DNA from: Rebecca billardiae RCC1528
Lineage: Eukaryota; Haptophyta
DNA length: 64,000 bases
Reading direction: 5' to 3'
Assembly: GCA_965240325.2 (NCBI GenBank)
Contig: OZ251225.1
Span: forward strand, 1,426,001 to 1,490,000
Below the pieces are notes generated by a model. The model saw nothing but the letters and a program-made list of their open reading frames with translations, ran no database searches and was not told where the DNA came from. Shown piece by piece: positions 10,659-18,344 of this stretch; the first letter of the stretch is position 1; every line of letters begins with the position of its first letter. A program made the position numbers and the translations under genes.

Positions 10659-10856
10659 GCGAGCGCCCTGGGCCTGTTCCCCTCCCAGTGACCCAGTCCT
10701 CGCTCGCGGCCAATTCAGGCTGGTGGCGTGCCGGCGACCTGGACAAGCACGGGTGCGCCCATCATGGGTCGCCCCCCGAAACCAGCGTGAAGCAAACGAC
10801 GCTCGCTCTGTGCGATCGCCATCAGCTGGTGGCTGTGGGACTTGCAGAGCGTCGTG

Positions 10857-10958
10857 CAGATGGCGAGCTCGCACTTCCTCCGAACAGATGGCGAGCTCGC
10901 ACTTCCTCCTTCGTGACGTGACTCTGGAGACCGAGACGTCCGAGTCACGTCACGAAGG
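10857..10958. repeat. Two 25-bp direct repeats followed by a 17-bp perfect inverted repeat
   Basis: A 25-base sequence beginning cagatggcgagctcg occurs at 10857-10881 and again at 10885-10909. The second copy overlaps the start of a perfect 17-base inverted repeat, CCTTCGTGACGTGACTC at 10908-10924 with its complement at 10942-10958, separated by 17 bases. It lies about 200 bases after the stop of the Gln-rich gene. Confidence 0.9.
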
Positions 10959-11326
10959 CCAGACCATCACAGCAGCCGAGTGCGGCGGCGCGGCCCGCGC
11001 GCGGCGGCGCGGCAGAGGCTGGGACGACCGTGGTGAGCGAGTCACCTTGGTTACAAGGGGCTTAGAACGTGCGTCATCCCTAGCTAACTGCTAAGCCTAC
11101 TATGACCGCGTTCCGCGGTCCTTCCGTAGAACCAACGCAGTTAGGGACCCGCGGTGCACCCTCCGTCGGCTGCTGTCTTGCAGTCTGCTGTCTGGCATGT
11201 GTAACAGTTTAGACGCCTGAGCTGCCATCAACTCAGTTGCCGCCGACCGGGGCCGGGCCGGCGGGCGGCCGTGCCAGCGGGACTGTCGCCGATAGCCAGT
11301 CCGCGACCGCAGCATGTACCGGTTGA

Positions 11327-11497
11327 AACGTCGCTACCATTGATGCCTCCACCCTCCACCTGGTCGTCGGGGATTGCAAGCATGGCTGCGTCGAGTACAG
11401 GGTCATGGAACTCGTCGACCCCGGCTCGTACTCCTCTATCGCTGCCAGCAAGCTGCGCGTTGGCTCCAACTCGCTGGGCCACTCACAGTTGACATGA
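11327..11497 (+). pseudogene. Possible exon or coding remnant
   Basis: After an in-frame stop at 11324-11326 this frame reads 56 residues to a TGA, containing VATIDASTLHLVVGDCKHGC and VMELVDPGSYSSIAASK. The residue mix is like real coding sequence rather than the Arg/Pro composition of chance GC-rich frames. It has no start codon and no recognised upstream exon, and the opposite strand is also open. It could be the last exon of a decayed gene. Confidence 0.2.
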
Positions 11498-12420
11498 GCG
11501 AGCGCCGGACACGGTGCTGCTGCTGGACTGCTCCGTCGCGGCGGATGTGGCGAGCGAGACGATGGAAGGGCTCGCGAGCAGCGCCGCCAGCAGCGCGCCG
11601 AGGTAGCACGTGGTGCCGAGGTTGCGCGTGCCCAGGCAGGCTGAGCATGCCGGCCTGGCGCGCGCTCGGCTGCTTGGAGGCCGAGTGCATCGGAGTGGAG
11701 GGCCGCTCCGAATCGCGCTGGCCCTCGCGCGGCACGCCTGCGCCTGCCGCCGAATCGCGCTGGCCCGCGCGCCGCGCGCCTGTGCGGTGTGCCTGCATCA
11801 GCGCCCCCGCCCCCGCGGGGCGGGCGGGCGGCTGCTGGCGGCTGATCACCGTCGAGCGCTGCGAGCGGCGCGAAGCGGTTTGCGGCAGCGCTTGTGGTGA
11901 AGTCCGTGACCAGGCGTTTCGCGCCACCGCCGCCGAGCGTGCCCACCGCCTCCAGCGCAGAGCGGACCCCGTCGAGGAGGTGGGAGATCACGGCGCACGC
12001 TGCACGGCCGTGCTTCTGGGCAGCCGCCGAGAGCGTGTGCTTTCCCCGCACGACGGCGATAGCTGCCTCGATGTATACGAGCGTGTTCACGTTCATCGTT
12101 TTCTTGACGAGCCCAACCTCACGCAGAGCGGCTCAGTACGCGGCGCGCGCAGTCCTCCTCGGCGTCGCAAGTCCATGCAGTCGTCGCGGCATGCTGTAGT
12201 GGCCAACTGTCGATCTACCGGCACCGTGGGCAAAGCGGGTCGTCCTCGCGACGCGAAGTTTCACCATATTATTATGGCATGCTGCTGATGCTATACTTTT
12301 GATTGGAGGGCGCGCGGGTCAGTTTGTTATGGGGAGGGTGTGAAAGACCGAGTACAGTTTACTAAGAATAAGAGACGCACACAGCTCAGGCAGGCGAGAT
12401 TAATTTGATGGTGGTTGGTA

Positions 12421-12670
12421 GCAACGGGCCATGATGATTGCGACGAAACTTAATGCACGAACGATTAGGAGGGGCGCGTGCGCAAAGTCAGTATAGTATC
12501 TTTCAGCAGTATTAGGGGGTAAAAGGCGCGGGTGTGAAAGACCGAACAACAACTAATCACTGATGACCGAGCAAGGGGGTTGAACCCCCTTGGACCGAGC
12601 AGCAACGGCCACGGGTCATGATTGCGACAAAACTTAACGCACGTACGATTAGGACGGGCACATGCACAAA
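12421..12670. repeat. Diverged direct repeat, two copies about 180 bp apart
   Basis: The copies at 12421-12480 and 12602-12670 share gcaacgg, tgattgcgac, aaacttaa and gcacg..cgattagga with scattered differences. A shared ggtgtgaaagaccga occurs before each (around 12338 and 12529). Confidence 0.7.
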
Positions 12671-12825
12671 TTGTCGTCAGTTCCGTACCGTTCATCATGA
12701 TATTCGATTGAAGGGCGCGCGTATGAGATTCTAGATTCAATATGAGATTGCTATTGAGCTTGATCGAAGGATCGTTAGAACTGTTTAACCGCTTATTGCA
12801 CAATATGGCTGGGGCGGCGAGTAGT

Positions 12826-13033
12826 CCATGCGAGCCGCGCGGCGCAGCGCAGGTGGATCGCGCTTTGCAGCAGCTCAAGGCCGCGCTCAAGCTTTACGAT
12901 CGCGGTGCAGGCTATGCTCTGCCACCAACGCCGACTTCGTGTCGACGATCGGGCACTGCCGCCGACGAATCAGGAGACCCGCGTCGTCCTAACTGGTCCT
13001 GTGTCGTTAAATCATAGAATGAGTCTGTCTGTC
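12826..13033. repeat. Left copy of a long direct repeat flanking a 0.85-kb segment
   Basis: The sequence from ccatgcgagccgcgc to the tgagtctgtctgtc end is repeated at 13884-14109 with a few indels, including about 20 extra bases in the right copy. The arrangement resembles the terminal repeats of a small non-autonomous LTR element, but no primer-binding site or TG...CA ends are evident. Confidence 0.75.
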
Positions 13034-13057
13034 CAGCATGGCCACGTGACCCGGACG

Positions 13058-13827
13058 ATGCCCAGCGTCGCCACGAACACCGAGCCCGAGGGGACTTTCC
13101 CCGGCGAGCTGCGCTTCTCCGACCGCGCATTGTGTGACGGATCGAAGCGCACCGCCGCGGATGGCCTCTCGCGCTGGTGGACCATCACGCTTCCGGATGG
13201 CACGCGGCTGACGCACTCCAATTCCATCGCCAGCGGACGGCCACGCAGGAGGCTGGCTCTGCTTCTCCACAGGGAAAACCCGCCGGCCCCCGCCGGCGGC
13301 GCAAGGGAGGTCGTGGCGCGCCTTCTACTGCTCCCCCGCGGACCGCCCAGCACGCAGCGCGCACGCCGGCCTCGCCGGTGCGCCCGCCCGCCGCGCAGGG
13401 CTCGGACGCTGAGGCGCTGCCGGCGAACGACGAGCAGCAGCACTCTCAGAAGCGGAAGAAGAAGCCCCGGCGTGGGAAGCGCGGGCAACGGCGCGACGCC
13501 GAGGGCCGACGGATTCGTTCTCCATCGAGCCGTCGCTCCTCGACGCGCCGCGCCGTCAAGGAACGCCAGGCGCGCAAGGCGGCGCGCCTGGCACCGACCG
13601 CTGCACCCACGCCAGTCCCTGCTGCCCCGCTCCACGAGGACCGAGACTCGCCCCCGGGCGACGATTTGGACGACGAGGAGCTGCCGCAGCAGCGGACGAA
13701 GCGCACCCTGGACGACGCCGCAGCGCCAGCCGCCGCCAGCCAGCCAGCTGGCTCGAGCGGCAGGCGCGTACGCGACCGCCCGGGGAGCACGGGGCAGGCT
13801 CGACCAGCTGCTACTGTCAGCGGCTGA
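13058..13827 (+). pseudogene. Very basic protein in two frames inside the direct-repeat-flanked segment
   Basis: From an ATG at 13058 one frame gives about 60 residues of normal-looking protein (GELRFSDRALCDGSK, WWTITLPDGTRLTHSNSIAS) up to about 13235, then turns into Arg-rich noise. A second frame continues from there to a stop at 13825-13827 with a Lys/Arg-rich chain (SQKRKKKPRRGKRGQRR) and an acidic C-terminal patch (DDLDDEELPQQ). Joining them needs a frameshift or an unseen intron near 13235. The strongly basic, proline-rich product could be a capsid- or nucleic-acid-binding-type element protein, but no family is recognised. Its position between two long direct repeats suggests it belongs to a mobile unit. 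I see no reverse transcriptase or integrase. Confidence 0.35.
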
Positions 13828-13883
13828 GACTGCCAGCTGACATCCGGACCTGCACCATCGCCCTCGCTCGGGGCACAGCAGGG

Positions 13884-14109
13884 CCATGCGAGCCGCGCAG
13901 CGCAGGTGGATCGCGCTCCAGCAGCTCAAGGCCGCGCTCAAGCAATCCGATCGCGGTGCAGGCTATGCTCTGCCACCAACGCCGACTTCGTGTCGACGTG
14001 ATCGGGCCACTCACACTGCCGGCGGTGACTGCCGCCGACGAATCAGGAGACCCGCGGCCGCGTCGTCCTACCTGTGTCGTTAAATCATAGAATGAGTCAG
14101 TGTCTGTCA
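13884..14109. repeat. Right copy of the long direct repeat
   Basis: Matches 12826-13033 along its length, including the end ttaaatcatagaatgagtc. It differs by an insertion after gatcgggc and by small changes. Confidence 0.75.
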
Positions 14110-14243
14110 GTGCCTGCTGCTGTCTTAGGACATGTAGCTACTGAGTTCGCGAGTCATCGCCAAGCTTCGTTTGCCTGAGCTGCTGCCACCAGCGCGTAAA
14201 GTGTGCGCTGATGGGCACCTCCTCGTCTGCGCACGGGCTGCGT

Positions 14244-14541
14244 CTCCTCATCCACTGAGTGCACGGCCTGCGCGGCGGCCGGGCCGCGGCGGGGTGGCGC
14301 GCACCGCCGGGGGGACGCACGCGCCGCGGGCCGAGATTAGTCCGGCCTCTTCGGCTCCGTGGCGAGCCCGCGGGGCGGACGAGCGGACTGCTGCGCGCCG
14401 CAGCAGGAGCAGCGCGCGGCGCGCAGCGCTCCGCGCGCAGCAGGGCCGTCTCATCCACCGAGTGCACTGCCTGCGCGGCGGCGGCGGCCGGCGCGCGCCG
14501 CCGGGGGGACGCACGCGCCGCGGGCCGAGATTAGTCCGGCC
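14244..14541. repeat. Local duplication with two similar units
   Basis: Both 14244-14348 and 14448-14540 begin with ctcatccac.gagtgcac and cctgcgcggcgg and end with the same long block, ggggggacgcacgcg onward through gccgagattagtccggc. The spacer between them is unrelated. Confidence 0.8.
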
Positions 14542-14968
14542 GCCGAGCCGCGGTGGCGGCGTCGGCGTGCGCGCCGGGCGAGGTGGGCGAGCTCGCGCGG
14601 CCCCAGGGGCTCAGCCGCTCAGCACGCCCGTGCACAGCGCCGACCGCGGTGGCGAGCGCGCACCGCTCGGCCGCGGTGGCAACCGCCTTTGTCGCGTCGT
14701 CGCGGCTGAGCGGTTGTTGGAAGCCGCGAGAGCCGTCGACCTCGGCTGCCGCGAGCGCCTCCTGCGGAGGCGCCGTCGCCGCTGCCGCTCTGACCGCGCC
14801 GCGCACGCCTGCGCCGCCTGCGCCGCCCACGCCGTCTGCGCCGCGAGCATCGTGCTCGTCGTCACGGCCGCGCCGACGTGAGCCGCGCCCGTGTCAGCCG
14901 CGCCGCGCGCGAGCGCGGGCGCGGCAGTGCGAGCACCGCCGCCGCCACCACCACTGTCGTCAGCACCA

Positions 14969-15026
<58 letters not shown>

Positions 15027-15031
15027 AGTCA

Positions 15032-15073
<42 letters not shown>

Positions 15074-15170
15074 TCGCCGCCCGCGCCGCCGCCCGCGCCG
15101 CCGCCCTCGCTCGGCGCGTGCGGCGCGCGCGGCGCGCGCGGCTCGCCGGGCGCGCGCGGCGCGCTGCCGC
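14542..15170. other. Low-complexity GC-rich stretch
   Basis: Composed largely of gcc/ccg trinucleotide runs (densest at 14940-15110), which makes every frame open with Ala, Pro, Gly or Arg runs. No gene is supported. Confidence 0.6.
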
Positions 15171-15440
15171 TCACTGCGAGCGGCGCTGCGCCTTGGCCAC
15201 CTGGCGGAGCGCGCGGTGCATCTGCGGGTTGATCGGCTTGCCCGCCGCCTTGCCCTGCACCGTGAGTGAGCGCGTGTACGTCGTGATGGCCGCCTCCTCC
15301 GCCGCCGTGTACCGCGCCTCCGGCAGCGACACGCGCCCAGCCAGACTCGCACGGTCACCGACTCGCGCTTGCGCCACGTCGCCGGGTTGCGCCGCGTGAC
15401 GTGCACCGCCTCCACCTCGATCACCGCCGCGTTGAACGAC
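15171..15440 (-). pseudogene. Frameshifted coding fragment, family unknown
   Basis: On the minus strand one frame reads AAVIEVEAVHVTRRNPATWR and then RESVTVRVWLG. The frame offset by one base continues GRVSLPEARYTAAEEAAI and GKPINPQMHRALRQVAKAQR to a stop near 15171. The two halves look like one protein broken by a single-base indel near 15340. No start codon is evident upstream, where the sequence becomes repeat DNA. It is probably a decayed element gene. Confidence 0.3.
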
Positions 15441-15608
15441 GCTCGGCCCCGCGAAGCTGTCCCGACTGCACTGGTTTTTGGTGAGCGACGAGGGCGGTTG
15501 ATTAAAAACAGGACAACGCTCCGCCCAAGGACTGGGCGGGCCGCCGCCGGACGGGTTACCGTAACGCCGAAAATTGGTTTCTTTGATGCTGTGATCGAAT
15601 GAAGATAG

Positions 15609-15679
15609 ATAGCGATTACGGTTATCTCTGCTTCGGCCTGAGTACCCCATGATAGCGATTACGGTTATCTCTGCTTCGG
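15609..15679. repeat. 29-bp direct repeat, two copies
   Basis: A 29-base sequence beginning gatagcgattacggttat occurs at 15609-15637 and 15651-15679. A weaker third copy (gataatagcgtttacggcgat) starts near 15700. Confidence 0.85.
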
Positions 15680-15909
15680 CAAGAATCAGAACCACACGAG
15701 ATAATAGCGTTTACGGCGATCTCGACTAGGTCGTAGCTCCCGTAGCTCCAATGAACGGTTTTGCTGGGATCCTTCTTCTAACAAGTTTTGGACTCGAAAC
15801 AATCAAACGTCGCTCGGCAAACTCGTACTTCAGCATACAAGAATGACAAAAATACTCACTTGTTTCACCCCCGGGGTATCTGATCCCACGTCCGTCCATC
15901 GACATACGG

Positions 15910-16131
15910 CGAATTGGCGGGCGCGCTTATTTCGTCAATGCGTCTTGCTAATGCAGAGCAATGGGCCAATGTACCCCTCGAAAAAGCGAAAACTCAGTAC
16001 TCACCCGCTCCAACGGCCCTTAAAATCGTCCCCCGTTCCCCTTTCTTTGATCAAAAGATCTTTTTGACAACGTAGTGAGGGCCCTCGGCGAGGGCTGCAC
16101 GCTACGCGCTCCGCCCTGCACCGCGGGCCAT
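15910..16131. repeat. Dispersed repeat, copy A
   Basis: The right end (ttgatcaaaagatctttttga, then a GC-rich hairpin and ctccgccctgcaccgcgggc) matches the segment at 36847-37039 in the same order. The matches are spread over about 200 bases with substitutions and small gaps. No coding frame is shared. It is an old dispersed element of unknown type. Confidence 0.75.
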
Positions 16132-16364
16132 GACAGTAACTCTGCTAACTTTACTCTTTGTAATGTCACTAGCTTGTAACTAACTAACGACAGTGGTGAG
16201 TGGATTGTGATCGGATGGCCGACCGCCCGACCGCGGCCCGGGAGGGCTCAGTGGATCACTCTCATCACTCACGCAAGGGCTGTACCAGTACCGTAGCGGG
16301 CGTCAATCTCGTCGCCTGCCTGAGCTGTGTGCGTCTCTTATTCTTAGTAAACTGTACCGCCGGA

Positions 16365-16997
16365 ATAACTCACTCGGTAGACCCACATGAGAGTAGATTG
16401 AGGTGGGGGCCGCGTTGATAAACGCGTGAGGTGACTAGGTCACACCCCCGAAGCCGTCCAGGATGCGACGCCGACCAGGAAGGACTCGCCGATGCATTCG
16501 AGCAACTACGCCGACAGAAGCCGATGACCGCCTAGACGCCGAAGAGGAAGTACTCGATGGAGCACGTAGACCGCAGGCGCTGGCAGCCGACGCCCCCCCC
16601 CAACGCAAGTTTGGGCAGAGCGCGGCGCCGCAGGAGGCAGAGGCCTCGAGGGCCTCCACCCCCCCGACACCGCGCGCACCCAAGGCCATGCCCACCCAGC
16701 AACCAGCAGGGTGGGAGGGCAGGGAGAAACAACTCCCAGAGGAGGAGCAGCCACCAGCGCAGCGGTGACCAGAGCAGCCACGCCGGCCGCCGCGCCGCGG
16801 GTGCAGCCAGCGAGCGCGGCCGCACCCAGACGCGCATCGCTTGCCAAGCTGCTGAGCCAATCCAGGCCCGCGCCCAATCCGGGCCTGGCTCGGCTTGACG
16901 ACCGGAAAACCTCCAGGCAGCCGGACCCTGGCTGCCAGCCCGCCCTCATGAGGGCTACCGGTGAGTTATACCCGCATAACCGAGCGGTTATACAACC
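16365..16997. repeat. Tandem duplication, unit 1 (633 bp)
   Basis: Starts ataactcactcg.tagaccc and ends just before the next ataactcactcg. It is almost identical to the two ends of the unit at 16998-18333 and lacks that unit's middle. It carries several inverted repeats, including ggtgactaggtcacacc, gcccgcgcccaatccgggc, gccctcatgagggc, and the boundary hairpin gtgagttat...ataactcac. Open frames through it are low complexity and not supported as genes. Confidence 0.9.
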
Positions 16998-17006
16998 ATA
17001 ACTCAC
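16961..17006. repeat. Boundary hairpin of the duplicated unit
   Basis: The outer arms GTGAGTTAT and ATAACTCAC enclose an inner ATAACCG-ag-CGGTTAT, exactly where unit 1 meets unit 2. A second copy (18291-18333) closes unit 2, where the outer arm is CTAACTCAC. Confidence 0.85.
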
Positions 17007-18333
17007 TCGATAGACCCACATGAGAGTAGATTGAGGTGGGGGCCGCGTTGATAAACGCGTGAGGTGACTAGGTCACACCCCCGAAGCCGTCCAGGATGCG
17101 ACGCCGACCAGGAAGGACTCGCCGATGCATTCGAGCAACTACGCCGACAGAAGCCGATGACCGCCTAGACGCCGAAGAGGAAGTACTCGATGGAGCACGT
17201 AGACCGCAGGCGCTGGCAGCCGACGCCCCCCCCCAACGCAAGTTTGGGCAGAGCGCGGCGCCGCAGGAGGCAGAGGCCTCGAGGGCCTCCACCCAGAAGG
17301 AGGTGTGGAATGCCACACCCCGCAGGGGTGGTGGCCGGGGGCCCGAAGAGGCCGAGGCCGCCGAAGGAGTAGCGCGAGGACCGAAGGCGGCAGAGGCCCA
17401 GAGGGGCTCCCCGCAGGGTTGTATGAGTAAGGACGATCCAGACGGCATGAGACAGTGGGCACGAAGACATGCGCGGCGGCGGCGGCGCAGGCGGGAAGCA
17501 GGCGCGAGACACGCACGCGTAGCGTCAGATAAGGTAGCAGGTCGCATCCCACACACAGCAGTGCACGGCAGACTGCAGAGGAGGCGGCAGAGAAGGAGAG
17601 AGCAGCACCCACCCGCCAGGCGATGAAGGCAAGCGAGACTGCGAAGCGTGAGAAGATTGCAGACGGGGACGCCTGGGAGCGGTTCCCAGGCGCCCCCATC
17701 GAAAGCAGAGCATGAGAAGATTGCAGACGGGGACGCCTCGAAGCGGTTCCGAGGCGCCCCCATCGAAAGCAGAGCATGAGAAGATTGCAGACGGGGACGC
17801 CTCGAAGCGGTTCCGAGGCGCCCCCATCGAAAGCAGAGCATGAGAAGATAGATTGCAGACGGGGACGCCTCGAAGCGGCTCCGAGGCGCCCCCATCGAAA
17901 GCAGATAGAGCATGAGAAGATTGCAGACGGGGACGCCTCGAAGCGGCTCCGAGGCGCCCCCATCGAAAGCAGAGAGCAAGCAGGGCAGGTGCACGAGTGG
18001 AGAGAGCGAGGGCTGAGGGCGGCCTACCGCCGACGCACACGCACCTGGAAGAAACACAACTCCCAGAGGAGGAGCAGCCACCAGCGCAGCGGTGACCAGA
18101 GCAGCCACGCCGGCCGCCGCGCCGCGGGTGCAGCCAGCGAGCGCGGCCGCACCCAGACGCGCATCGCTTGCCAAGCTGCTGAGCCAATCCAGGCCCGCGC
18201 CCAATCCGGGCCTGGCTCGGCTTGACGACCGGAAAACCTCCAGGCAGCCGGACCCTGGCTGCCAGCCCGCCCTCATGAGGGCTACCGGTGAGTTATACCC
18301 GCATAACCGAGCGGTTATACAACCCTAACTCAC
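16998..18333. repeat. Tandem duplication, unit 2 (about 1.33 kb) with a hairpin-rich insert
   Basis: The first about 297 bases (16998-17294) match 16365-16662 and the last about 277 bases (18056-18333) match 16727-17006. Between them lies about 760 bases absent from unit 1, including a chain of short GC hairpins (GGTGTGG-aatg-CCACACC and CACCCC-gca-GGGGTG near 17302-17335) and the 64-bp array at 17650-17975. Unit 2 ends about 11 bases before the kdtA start codon. Confidence 0.9.
17650..17975. repeat. 64-bp tandem array, about five units, each with a GC hairpin
   Basis: Units start at 17650, 17714, 17778, 17842 and 17914. Three are 64 bases, one is 72 through small tag/ata insertions, and the last is cut short. 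Each holds a hairpin with arms CGCCTCG and CGAGGCG around a short gcgg-type loop, flanked by gggga and ccccc. The first unit has CGCCTGGGA...TTCCCAGGCG instead, so the stem pairing is kept although both arms changed. Confidence 0.95.
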
Positions 18334-18344
18334 GGGCGCGAACG

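Larger units (their letters stand above)
10959..12825. other. Gene-poor, decayed region
   Basis: No intact gene was recognised. A short hairpin GACCGCG-TTC-CGCGGTC lies near 11105-11121. An exon-like remnant is at 11327-11497, and two similar stretches are at 12421-12480 and 12602-12670. A long minus-strand frame across 11233-12096 is interrupted by Arg/Pro low complexity and is not convincing. The whole stretch has the patchy base composition of non-coding or relic DNA. Confidence 0.5.

Noticed and set aside
11233-12096. 287-codon minus-strand frame starting MNVNTLVYIEAA
   Set aside because: The first 60 residues look protein-like, but the middle is Arg/Pro repeat, no domain is seen and the opposite strand has an equally plausible segment. 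Support is too weak to call a gene.
14862-15400. Poly-Ala/Pro/Gly frames over the gcc/ccg runs
   Set aside because: Every frame is open because of trinucleotide repeats; there is no domain and no start context.
16435-18276. Several 100-400 codon frames through the tandem duplication
   Set aside because: They follow the repeat units and hairpins, change frame between copies and have low-complexity composition, so the DNA is best seen as structured non-coding repeat.
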